The translations under genes and the position numbers were made by a program. A stretch of 64,000 nucleotides of DNA from Sphingomonas kyeonggiensis (GTDB lineage Bacteria; Pseudomonadota; Alphaproteobacteria; Sphingomonadales; Sphingomonadaceae). This document shows, piece by piece, positions 56,418 through 64,000 of this stretch (positions are counted from its first letter, which is position 1; the number at the start of each line of letters is the position of its first letter). The stretch is from the NCBI RefSeq assembly GCF_014204495.1, contig NZ_JACHLN010000001.1, positions 186,001-250,000 on the forward strand, written 5' to 3'. Below the pieces are notes generated by a model. The model ran no database searches. It was not told the origin of the DNA and saw only the letters and a program-made list of their open reading frames with translations.

Positions 56418-57026
56418 TTGACCTTCGAAACTGCCATCGGCCCGGCCGGCGTATTGCTGCTCGGTTATCTGCTGGGCTCGATTCCGTTCGGCCTGTTGCT
56501 GACGCGCTTCTTCGGCGCGGGCGACCTTCGCCAGATCGGCTCGGGCAATATCGGCGCCACCAATGTGCTGCGCACCGGCCGCAAGGGACTGGCGGCGGCG
56601 ACGCTGCTGCTCGACCTGGCCAAGGGCGCGGCGGCGGTGCTGATCGCGGGCGCGCTGATCCCCGGCGGCGGTGTGCTGGGCGGCCTGGCCGCGTTCATCG
56701 GCCATTGCTACCCCGTCTGGCTCAAGTTCAACGGCGGCAAGGGCGTGGCGACGATGATGGGCGTCGTGCTCGCGCTCCACTGGCCCTCGGGCATCGTCTT
56801 CGCAGTGGTGTGGCTCGGGCTGCTGGCGGCGCTGCGCATCTCCTCACTCGCCGGCATGAGCGCGGCGATCAGCGCGCCGGTGAGCGCCGCGTTCTTCGGG
56901 CGGATCGACCTGGTGCTGATGCTGCTCGCGCTGGCGATGATCGTGCTGTGGAAGCACCGCGCCAATATCGACCGGCTGCTCAACGGCACCGAACCGCGCG
57001 TCGGCGGCAGCAAGAAAAGTGCCTGA
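56418..57026 (+). CDS. plsY: PlsY, acyl-phosphate:glycerol-3-phosphate acyltransferase
   Basis: The protein has 202 residues and about five membrane helices. Signature segments are LGSIPFGLLL, GSGNIGATNVLR and FNGGKGVATMMGV. It makes lysophosphatidate from acyl phosphate at the inner membrane. The start is TTG 56418, with GGGGGAG nine bases upstream; no ATG is available before the conserved part. The end overlaps dprA by eight bases. Confidence 0.93.
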   Translation: MTFETAIGPAGVLLLGYLLGSIPFGLLLTRFFGAGDLRQIGSGNIGATNVLRTGRKGLAAATLLLDLAKGAAAVLIAGALIPGGGVLGGLAAFIGHCYPVWLKFNGGKGVATMMGVVLALHWPSGIVFAVVWLGLLAALRISSLAGMSAAISAPVSAAFFGRIDLVLMLLALAMIVLWKHRANIDRLLNGTEPRVGGSKKSA

Positions 57027-58101
57027 CAGGCGCGAGGCACAGCTCAGGCTGCTGCGCTCCGCCAATATCGGCCCGGTCACCTATCGCCAGCTGATCGCCC
57101 GCTTCGGCGATGCCGAGGCGGCGCTCGATGCGCTGCCGACGCTTGCCGCCCGGGGCGGTGGGCGCGCGCCGGTGATCGCCGATCCGGGCGCGGTGCGGCG
57201 CGAGATCGCGACGGTCGAGAAGCTGGGCGCTCGCTACCTGTTCCTGGGCGAGGACGATTATCCGCCGCTGCTCGCCGAGCTGGACAGCGCCCCGCCGGCG
57301 CTGATCCTGCGCGGACGGCTGGCGCTGCTCGAGCGACCGGCGGTGGCGATCGTCGGCGCGCGCAATGCCTCCGCCGCCGCCTGCCGCTTCGCCCGGCAGA
57401 TCGCGCTGGGACTGGCCGAGGCGGGGGTGACAGTGGTCTCCGGGCTGGCGCGCGGGGTCGACACCGCGGCGCATATCGGATCGCTGGGCAGTGGCACCGT
57501 CGGCGTGATCGCCAGCGGAATCGACATCGCCTTCCCGCCCGAGAATGGAGCGCTGCAGGAGCGGGTGGCACAGGACGGACTGCTGCTCGCCGAGCAGCCG
57601 CCGGGCACCGAGCCGCTGGCGCGCTTCTTCCCCTCGCGCAACCGGATCATCGCCGGGCTGGCGCTGGGCACGGTGGTGGTGGAGGCGGCACCGCGATCGG
57701 GCTCGCTGATCACCGCGCGGATCGCGGCCGAGGCGGGACGCGACGTGATGGCCGTCCCCGGCTCCCCGCTCGACCCGCGGGCGCAGGGCTGCAACCTGCT
57801 GATCCGCGAGGGCGCTACCCTGGTGCAGGGCGTGGACGACATCCTCGAGATGGTCCGCCCGATCGATCCGCGCGCGGTGCGGGCGCCGGCCAGTGGCTGG
57901 CAGGGGCCGCCGCCCGAGGAGGCGAGCGATGCGGACCGGCGAGCGGTGGCAAGGCTGCTCGGGCCGGTGGCGGTGAGCGTGGACGAGCTGATCCGCCAAT
58001 CGGGGCTGGCCCCCGCGGTGGTGCAGACCGTCCTGCTCGAACTGGAGCTGGGCGGGCGGCTGGAACGGCATGCCGGCGGGCGGGTGAGTTTGGGAAGCTA
58101 A
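57019..58101 (+). CDS. dprA: DprA, DNA-processing protein for transformation
   Basis: The protein has 360 residues. A SAM-like N-terminal domain precedes the Rossmann-fold DprA domain (VAIVGARNASAAACRFARQI, SGLARGVDTAAHIGS, FPSRNRIIAGLA) and a C-terminal winged helix (VSVDELIRQSGLAPAVVQTV). DprA loads RecA on incoming single-stranded DNA. The GTG start at 57019 lies within plsY, so the two are coupled; plsY-dprA-topA linkage is common in alphaproteobacteria. Confidence 0.94.
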   Translation: MPDRREAQLRLLRSANIGPVTYRQLIARFGDAEAALDALPTLAARGGGRAPVIADPGAVRREIATVEKLGARYLFLGEDDYPPLLAELDSAPPALILRGRLALLERPAVAIVGARNASAAACRFARQIALGLAEAGVTVVSGLARGVDTAAHIGSLGSGTVGVIASGIDIAFPPENGALQERVAQDGLLLAEQPPGTEPLARFFPSRNRIIAGLALGTVVVEAAPRSGSLITARIAAEAGRDVMAVPGSPLDPRAQGCNLLIREGATLVQGVDDILEMVRPIDPRAVRAPASGWQGPPPEEASDADRRAVARLLGPVAVSVDELIRQSGLAPAVVQTVLLELELGGRLERHAGGRVSLGS

Positions 58102-58109
58102 GGGGGAAT

Positions 58110-58763
58110 ATGGAGCAGAAGATCGATACCGCGCTGATCGTGCGGAACAGCTTTGCGCTGCTGCAGGCCAACCTGCGGGCGACGCTTGTCGCCATGCTGA
58201 CGCTGGTGGCGGTGGCCACCGCGGCCGATACGATCGGTTCCGAGGGCGCCGGGCTCAACCTTGCCATCGGGATCGGCACGATGTTCGCGCAATATGCCGT
58301 AACCCGCGGGGCGCTGCGGAGTGCCGGACTGCTCGATGCGGAAGGACGGGCCGGGCGAGCCGGAGCCTTCGCCCTCGCGACGATCCTCAGCAGCCTGGGC
58401 ATCGCGATCGGCTTCGTCTTCCTGATCCTGCCCGGCATCTACCTCTGGGCACGCTGGTCGATGGTGGCACCGCTCACCGTCGGCGAGGGCATGAGCAGCA
58501 ACCAGGCGATGCGGGAAAGCTGGTCCCGCACCCAATCGCTGGTCGCACCAATCTCGGCGGCGCTGCTGCTGTTGAGCGTCCCGCTGCTGCTGTTCGTGGG
58601 AACCGTCTTTTTCTATCCCGATTATGGCCCCGTGCCGATCGGGCTGGCACTGCTCTCGAACCTGCTCATCTATACCGCGCAGGCCCTGATCTGGCACGCC
58701 GCGGTGGCGATCCATCAGCTGACCCGAAGCCCGTCAAACGATCTTGAACAGGTCTTCGCCTGA
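58110..58763 (+). CDS. Polytopic membrane protein of unknown function
   Basis: The protein has 217 residues with about five membrane helices. The segment RWSMVAPLTVGEGMSSNQAM followed by RESWSRTQ resembles membrane domains of the GlpQ-associated (glycerophosphoryl diester phosphodiesterase membrane) or DUF975-like type. It lacks a catalytic domain. GGGGGAAT precedes the ATG, eight bases after dprA, so it is probably in the plsY-dprA unit. Confidence 0.75.
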   Translation: MEQKIDTALIVRNSFALLQANLRATLVAMLTLVAVATAADTIGSEGAGLNLAIGIGTMFAQYAVTRGALRSAGLLDAEGRAGRAGAFALATILSSLGIAIGFVFLILPGIYLWARWSMVAPLTVGEGMSSNQAMRESWSRTQSLVAPISAALLLLSVPLLLFVGTVFFYPDYGPVPIGLALLSNLLIYTAQALIWHAAVAIHQLTRSPSNDLEQVFA

Positions 58764-58826
58764 CGGCCCTAGCAAGTTTCGCCCCCGTTCCTACATCCCG
58801 GCCACAACCCCAGGGAGACTTCCGAC

Positions 58827-59720
58827 ATGGCCGATGCACCCGATCCCGCCAACAACCAGCCCGCCGGCTATGTCCTGCCCAAGGTCTGGGTTTGGGAAGC
58901 CGGCAATGGCGGCGCCTTTGCCAGCATCAACCGGCCGGTCTCGGGCGCGACCCATGAGAAGGTGCTGCCGGTCGGCGAGCATCCGATCCAGCTCTATTCG
59001 CTCGGCACGCCCAACGGCCAGAAGGTGACGATCATGCTCGAGGAGCTGCTCGCCGCCGGCCATGCGGGCGCCGAATATGACGCCTGGAAGATCAATATCG
59101 GCGAGGGCGACCAGTTCGGCAGCGGGTTCGTCGGGATCAACCCGAACTCGAAGATCCCGGCGATGGTCGATCATTCAGTGGACCCGACGATCAGCGTGTT
59201 CGAGAGCGGCGCGATCCTGGTCTATCTCGCCGAGAAGTTCGGCGCCTTCCTGCCGACCGATCCGGCCAAGCGCGCGGCGACGATGAGCTGGCTGATGTGG
59301 CAGATGGGCTCGGCACCGTTCCTGGGCGGCGGCTTCGGCCACTTCTTCGCCTATGCGCCGTTCAAGATCCAGTACGCGATCGATCGCTACGCGATGGAAG
59401 TGAAGCGCCAGCTCCATGTGCTCGACACGCACCTGGCGAGCAATCGCTACATGGTGGGCGACGAATACACGATCGCCGACGTCGCGATCTGGCCCTGGTA
59501 TGGCGGCGTGGCACGCGGCGATGCCTATGCGGGTGCGGCCGAATTCCTCAACATCGGCGAGTATGCGCATTTCAATCGCTGGGCCGCCGAAGTCGGCGAG
59601 CGCGAGGCGGTGCAGCGCGGCCGACTGGTCAATCGCGGCTCGGGGCCCGAGGACCAGCGCGTGCCGGAGCGTCACTCGGCGGCGGATATCGACGCGGTGC
59701 GGGCGAAGATGCTGGCCTAA
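58827..59720 (+). CDS. yghU: YghU-like glutathione S-transferase family protein
   Basis: The protein has 297 residues. The long N-terminus (YVLPKVWVWEAGNGGAFASI, NRPVSGATHEKVLPVGEHPI) is specific to the YghU subgroup; the thioredoxin-fold part has LYSLGTPNGQKVTIMLEEL, NPNSKIPAMVD and the ESGAILVYLAEKFG glutathione site. Such enzymes reduce disulfides with glutathione and lack a strong classical GST role. The stop overlaps the convergent DUF4403 stop by four bases. GGGAG precedes the ATG. Confidence 0.92.
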   Translation: MADAPDPANNQPAGYVLPKVWVWEAGNGGAFASINRPVSGATHEKVLPVGEHPIQLYSLGTPNGQKVTIMLEELLAAGHAGAEYDAWKINIGEGDQFGSGFVGINPNSKIPAMVDHSVDPTISVFESGAILVYLAEKFGAFLPTDPAKRAATMSWLMWQMGSAPFLGGGFGHFFAYAPFKIQYAIDRYAMEVKRQLHVLDTHLASNRYMVGDEYTIADVAIWPWYGGVARGDAYAGAAEFLNIGEYAHFNRWAAEVGEREAVQRGRLVNRGSGPEDQRVPERHSAADIDAVRAKMLA

Positions 59721-61249
59721 CGGCCGACATACTCCACCCGCGCGGTGCCCGAGGCCCAGACGGGCAGGTAGAGCCCCTGCCCGCTGGCCTTGATCGCGCC
59801 GGTGCGGACATCGGCGATGTCGGCGCGGATCACGAAGTCGCCGGCGCGCTTGCTGACGATCGCGCGGCGGACCTTGCCGAGCAGCTTCTCGAAGTCGCGG
59901 GTGAAGTTCTGGGTGAGTTCCCCGGCCAGAACCTCGGACACAGCCGGCGCCTGGACGAGGCGGACGAGCAAATCGCCGCCGATCCCGTCGGTATCGCCGT
60001 TGACCGCCAGCTGCTCGAAATGGACGCGCTGCGAGCCCGGGGTGTTGACCGGCAGCGCGGTGAGCCAGACCAGGCCGTGCGTCTCGGTGGTGCTGTTCTG
60101 CGGGCGCGCGGCGATGGTCAGGCCGACCGCGATGCGGCCGCCGGTGGTGCCATAGCCGGTGACCTTGTCGAACCGCGCCACCACCGGGCCGATGCCGGGC
60201 AGCTCGAACGGGCGGGCGGCGCGCTTGGCCAGCGCCTTTTTCAGCACCGGCTCGAGCTGGGCATAGTCGGCGATCACCGGAATGAAGAATTCCAGCTTCG
60301 ATCCGGCAGCGTCATGGGCGAGGGGGGGCAAGGGGGAGGGATTCGGATCCTCGGGGCGCGGGCCGACAAATGTCTCGGTAAGCGCCGACAGGCCGAGGCT
60401 GAGGCGCAAACGGTTGCCGGAAAGGCTGTAACCACCATAACTCAGCTTCTGCGGCGTGATCCGCATCCAGACGGGCGGGTTCTGCTCGTTCAGCGCCAGC
60501 GAGGTGAAGCTCTGCCGCCAGGCATCGGCGACGCGGGCGCGGATGTTCACCTTTGCGATCTCCTGCGGCAGCTTGCGCTCGAGATCGCGGACAATGGGCC
60601 CGAGCTTCTCGTCGGCCTTGTCGGTGAAGGTGATGCGGCGGCCGAGGAAATCAATGCCGGGCGGCGTGGTCCAGCTATAGGCGAGGCGGACGGTGGCACG
60701 CGGCTGCCAGTTGTCGGTGACCGACAGACGGATGCGAGCGCGGACCATCGCCGATCCCGTCGCGGTCTCGCCCTTGAGGAATCCGCCGACATGGCGCGCG
60801 GCGATATTGGCGCGGATCGGCACATCGGCGACGATGTCCCTGCCCTCGCCGCGCAGGCGGATGGCGGAGCGCGTGACGGTGCCGACCACGGTGCAACCGA
60901 GATCGGGGCTGACCTTGATCTTCGCCTTGAACAGCTTGACCCGCTGGGCGGGCACGCATTTGTCGATCTGCTGGTTGATCGACCAGAGCGTGCGCGGCAC
61001 CGCCTGCTCGATCGCGCGGCTGATCACCGAGACATGGACGTCGAGCGGCACATCGATCGCGGAGACCTGCTTCGGCACCTCGACCTGATCGGAGGCGCGC
61101 GGCGGCGGCTCTACCTTCCCTTCGAGCCTGGCCCGCAACCAGAGATACCCGCCACCGACGCTGGCCAGCAGGAGCACGAGGATGCTTCCGAATATCCACC
61201 AGCCGCGCTGCCCGCGGCGCGGCGTCGGCGAAACAGTCTCGTCGAGCAA
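59717..61249 (-). CDS. DUF4403-family protein with N-terminal membrane anchor
   Basis: The protein has 510 residues from TTG 61249, which has GGGGGAG nine bases upstream; the open frame continues to 61312. One membrane helix (WWIFGSILVLLLASVGGGYL) anchors a large domain outside the cytoplasm, with SVISRAIEQAVPRTLW and the family's repeated beta strands. DUF4403 has a lipid-binding-like fold suggestion but no tested function. It is divergent from topA, convergent with the GST gene. Confidence 0.82.
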   Translation of the reverse strand: MLDETVSPTPRRGQRGWWIFGSILVLLLASVGGGYLWLRARLEGKVEPPPRASDQVEVPKQVSAIDVPLDVHVSVISRAIEQAVPRTLWSINQQIDKCVPAQRVKLFKAKIKVSPDLGCTVVGTVTRSAIRLRGEGRDIVADVPIRANIAARHVGGFLKGETATGSAMVRARIRLSVTDNWQPRATVRLAYSWTTPPGIDFLGRRITFTDKADEKLGPIVRDLERKLPQEIAKVNIRARVADAWRQSFTSLALNEQNPPVWMRITPQKLSYGGYSLSGNRLRLSLGLSALTETFVGPRPEDPNPSPLPPLAHDAAGSKLEFFIPVIADYAQLEPVLKKALAKRAARPFELPGIGPVVARFDKVTGYGTTGGRIAVGLTIAARPQNSTTETHGLVWLTALPVNTPGSQRVHFEQLAVNGDTDGIGGDLLVRLVQAPAVSEVLAGELTQNFTRDFEKLLGKVRRAIVSKRAGDFVIRADIADVRTGAIKASGQGLYLPVWASGTARVEYVGR

Positions 61250-61379
61250 TCTTTGGCTCCCCCTGGACGTGCCGAAGTGATACCCGCGAAGCGTTACCAA
61301 GTTCCAGATCAACCGGGTTGACGGCCCCCGCCGCCGCTCCCCACCTTACACGCGTACACGTGAGGACCGCTTACCCCCC

Positions 61380-63944
61380 ATGCAGCTCGTCATCGTAGAA
61401 TCGCCCGCCAAGGCGAAGACCATCGAGAAATATCTCGGCAAGGACTACCGGGTCCTCGCCTCCTACGGCCATGTCCGCGACCTGCCGGCGCGCGACGGCT
61501 CCGTCGACCCCGAGGAGGGGTTCGCGATGGAATGGGAGACCTATGCCGACAAGTCGAAGCAGCTGAAGGCGATCGCCGACGAGGCGAAGAAGGCCGATCG
61601 ACTGATCCTCGCGACCGACCCTGATCGCGAAGGCGAGGCGATTTCCTGGCATGTCCAGGAAGTGCTGCGGAACAAAAAGGCGCTGCCCAAGGAAGTGGAG
61701 CGCGTCACCTTCAACGCGATCACCAAGCCGGCGATCCTGACCGCGATGGCGCAGCCGCGCGAGCTGGATACCGACCTGATCGACGCCTATCGCGCCCGCC
61801 GCGCGCTCGACTATCTCGTCGGCTTCACCCTGTCGCCGGTGCTGTGGCGCAAGTTGCCCGGCGCCAAGTCGGCCGGCCGCGTCCAGTCGGTCGCGCTGCG
61901 CATCATCGTCGATCGCGAGCGCGAGATCGAAGGGTTCAAGCCGCAGGAATATTGGTCGGTCACGGCCGACATGGAGCAGGACGGCACGCCCTTCCAGGCG
62001 CGCATGGTCAAGTACAAGGGCGACAAGCTCGACCGCCTGTCGATCGGCGACGGCAAGACCGCCGAAGCGGCGAAGAAGGCCGTCGAGGAAGGTCGCTTCA
62101 CCGTGGTCTCTGTCGAGACCAAGCCGGCGATGCGCAATCCGGCCGCGCCGTTCACCACCTCGACGCTGCAGCAGGAAGCCGCGCGCAAGCTGGGCTTCTC
62201 GGCCAGCCACACCATGCGGATCGCGCAGGGCCTCTACGAAGACGGCGCGATCACCTATATGCGTACCGACGGCGTCCAGATGGACCCGAGCGCGATCCAG
62301 GACGCCCGCAAGGCCGTGGCGGCGCGCTATGACGGGTCGTACGTGCCCGACAAGCCGCGCATCTACACCGCCAAGGCGAAGAATGCCCAGGAAGCGCACG
62401 AGGCGATCCGCCCGACCGATTTCAGCAAGGACCGCACGGGCTCGGGCGACCACGCCAAGCTGTACGACCTGATCTGGAAGCGTGCGCTCGCCAGCCAGAT
62501 GGCCTCGGCCCGGATGGAGCGCACGACGATCGACCTGGAAGACGCGACCAGCCAGCACGGGCTGCGCGCCACCGGCCAGGTGGTGATCTTCCCCGGCTAT
62601 CTCGCGCTCTATGAGGAAGGCCGCGACGACGAGGGCGACGAGGATTCGCGCCGCCTGCCGCGGATGAGCGAAGGCGCGACGCCGGCCAAGAAGGCCGTCA
62701 ACGCCGAGCAGCATTTCACCCAGCCGCCGCCCCGCTTCTCCGAAGCGTCGCTGGTCAAGCGGATGGAAGAGCTCGGTATCGGCCGCCCCTCGACCTATGC
62801 CTCGGTCATCCAGGTGCTCAAGGACCGCGCCTATGTCCGCCTCGAGAAGAACCGCTTCTTCGCCGAGGAGAGCGGGCGGCTGCTGACGGCGTTCCTCGAG
62901 CGCTTCTTCCAGAAATACGTCAATTACGACTTCACCGCCGAGCTGGAGGAGGAGCTGGACGACGTGTCGGGCGGCCGGGCCCAGTGGCAGGCGGTGCTCG
63001 AGGCGTTCTGGAAGGACTTCAAGCCGCGCACGGCCGATGTGATGGAGCAGAAGCCGTCGGACATCACGGCTGCTCTGGACGAGTTCCTCGCGCCCTATCT
63101 GTTCCCGGAAAAGGCGGACGGCAGCGATCCGCGCCTGTGCCCGAATTGCGGCAATGGGCGGCTCGCGCTGCGCGGCGGCAAGTTCGGCGCGTTCATCGCC
63201 TGCTCCAACTATCCCGAATGCAAGTACACGCGGCGCTTTGCCCAGCCGGGCGGCGAGAGCGGCGAGGACAGCGGGCCGGAAGTGCTGGGCCAGGATCCGG
63301 ACACCGGCCTGAACGTCGAGCGCAAGTCGGGCCGGTTCGGACCGTACATCCAGCTTGGCGAAGGCAAGGAAGCGGCGCGCGCCTCGATCCCGAAGGACGT
63401 CGAGCTCGACCTGGAGATGGCGCTGAAGCTGCTCAAGCTGCCGCGCGTGATCGGCGACCATCCGGAGACCGGCAAGCCGATCACCGCCTCGATCGGCCGC
63501 TACGGGCCGTATCTGGCGCATGACGGGAAATACGCCCGCCTGCAGGGCACGATGGAAGTGTTCGAGACCGGCATGAACGCCGCGGTGGTCAAGCTGGCCG
63601 AAGCGGCGAACAATGCCGGGCGCCCGGCACGCGGAGCAAGCCGCGAGCCGCTCAAGGTGCTCGGCAAGCATCCGCGTACCGAGGCCGAGATCAAGCTGAT
63701 GGATGGCCGCTACGGCGCGTACGTCACCGACGGCGAGACCAATGCCACGCTGCCCAAGTCGATCGACAAGGACCAGCTGACGCTCGAGGAAGCCGCCCAG
63801 CTGATCGACGCCCGCGCGGCGGCGGGTCCGGCCAAGGGCAAGGGCAAGAAGAAGGCGCCTGCCAAGAAGGCTCCGGCCAAGAAGGCGGCGGCTCCGAAAA
63901 AGGCAGCTGCGAAGAAGCCGGCTGCGAAGAAGACCGCGGAATAA
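61380..63944 (+). CDS. topA: DNA topoisomerase I
   Basis: The protein has 854 residues. The TOPRIM domain has IVESPAKAKTIEKYLG and LATDPDREGEAISWHV; the nucleophilic tyrosine is in ITYMRTDGVQM. A zinc-finger domain (CPNCGNGRLALRGGKFGAF, then CSNYPEC) and further C-terminal repeats of topoisomerase zinc-ribbon type follow. The last 40 residues are Lys/Ala/Pro-rich, as in other alphaproteobacteria, and should bind DNA. It relaxes negative supercoils. It follows dprA and other genes in this region, as usual. Confidence 0.97.
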   Translation: MQLVIVESPAKAKTIEKYLGKDYRVLASYGHVRDLPARDGSVDPEEGFAMEWETYADKSKQLKAIADEAKKADRLILATDPDREGEAISWHVQEVLRNKKALPKEVERVTFNAITKPAILTAMAQPRELDTDLIDAYRARRALDYLVGFTLSPVLWRKLPGAKSAGRVQSVALRIIVDREREIEGFKPQEYWSVTADMEQDGTPFQARMVKYKGDKLDRLSIGDGKTAEAAKKAVEEGRFTVVSVETKPAMRNPAAPFTTSTLQQEAARKLGFSASHTMRIAQGLYEDGAITYMRTDGVQMDPSAIQDARKAVAARYDGSYVPDKPRIYTAKAKNAQEAHEAIRPTDFSKDRTGSGDHAKLYDLIWKRALASQMASARMERTTIDLEDATSQHGLRATGQVVIFPGYLALYEEGRDDEGDEDSRRLPRMSEGATPAKKAVNAEQHFTQPPPRFSEASLVKRMEELGIGRPSTYASVIQVLKDRAYVRLEKNRFFAEESGRLLTAFLERFFQKYVNYDFTAELEEELDDVSGGRAQWQAVLEAFWKDFKPRTADVMEQKPSDITAALDEFLAPYLFPEKADGSDPRLCPNCGNGRLALRGGKFGAFIACSNYPECKYTRRFAQPGGESGEDSGPEVLGQDPDTGLNVERKSGRFGPYIQLGEGKEAARASIPKDVELDLEMALKLLKLPRVIGDHPETGKPITASIGRYGPYLAHDGKYARLQGTMEVFETGMNAAVVKLAEAANNAGRPARGASREPLKVLGKHPRTEAEIKLMDGRYGAYVTDGETNATLPKSIDKDQLTLEEAAQLIDARAAAGPAKGKGKKKAPAKKAPAKKAAAPKKAAAKKPAAKKTAE

Positions 63945-63948
63945 TAGC

Positions 63949-64000
63949 CGTCATCCCGGCGAAAGCCGGGATCTCCTGCGGCTCTATTCCCGCCATCGCC
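63949..64000. repeat. Palindromic repeat cut by the right window edge
   Basis: CGTCATCCCGGCGAAAGCCG starts four bases after the topA stop; the second, inverted unit is expected just beyond the window. Confidence 0.7.

Noticed and set aside
61371..63671. 766-codon minus-strand frame opposite topA
   Set aside because: Shadow of topA; same composition bias as the other antisense frames.

Overview
This 64 kb window is chromosomal DNA from a GC-rich alphaproteobacterium, most likely a Sphingomonas or a close sphingomonad. The signs are ALA synthase (C4 haem pathway), a MucR/Ros regulator, an Nfu-type scaffold, a Lys/Ala-rich topoisomerase I tail, LuxR-type regulators with membrane segments, and many copies of the VIPAKAG-type palindromic repeat. 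I see no rRNA, tRNA, CRISPR array, phage or insertion sequence. Gene density is about one per kb and coding strands switch often.

Layout. 1-1300: edge of an aldo/keto reductase and a TPR-type glycosyltransferase. 1300-8650: a minus-strand suf operon (Rrf2 regulator, sufB, four small genes, sufC, sufD, sufS, sufT, sufA), almost all overlapping by ATGA or GTGA. 8.6-21.9 kb: AraC regulator, pyrD, HdeD-like protein, gamma-glutamyltransferase, acyl-CoA synthetase, M16 peptidase, beta-hydroxylase, nfuA, RutE-like reductase, tsaB-rimI. 22-30.6 kb: mucR, fur-plsC-miaB, GGDEF protein, a MerR/SDR divergent pair, phoH-ybeY-corC. 30.8-42.6 kb: katG, sorbosone dehydrogenase, agmatine deiminase, M28 peptidase, CE15-like esterase, S9 peptidase, rpsD. 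42.7-49.4 kb: chorismate mutase, two small exported Cys proteins, the rpiB-glyA-nrdR-trmJ cluster, two lipoproteins, a LytTR regulator. 49.6-64 kb: btaA-btaB (betaine lipid synthesis) plus a membrane LuxR protein, hemA, murI, a membrane HTH/EF-hand fusion, plsY-dprA, a YghU-type GST, DUF4403 and topA.

Iron-sulfur and iron handling recur: suf, nfuA, fur, hemA, miaB and katG all lie in this window. The most unusual region is inside the suf operon. Between sufB and sufC sit a 67-residue membrane protein and three small paralogues sharing a strict C-x15-C-x5-C pattern. A second unusual gene is the HTH-TM-EF-hand fusion at 55.5-56.3 kb, which looks like a membrane-spanning regulator with an extracytoplasmic calcium-binding part and has a strong internal start site.

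Three families of dispersed palindromic repeats fill most intergenic gaps. One copy runs in frame with a gene start and another forms the C-terminus of the Rrf2 regulator. Start codons were chosen from Shine-Dalgarno spacing, overlap with neighbours and family length; several genes use GTG or TTG.
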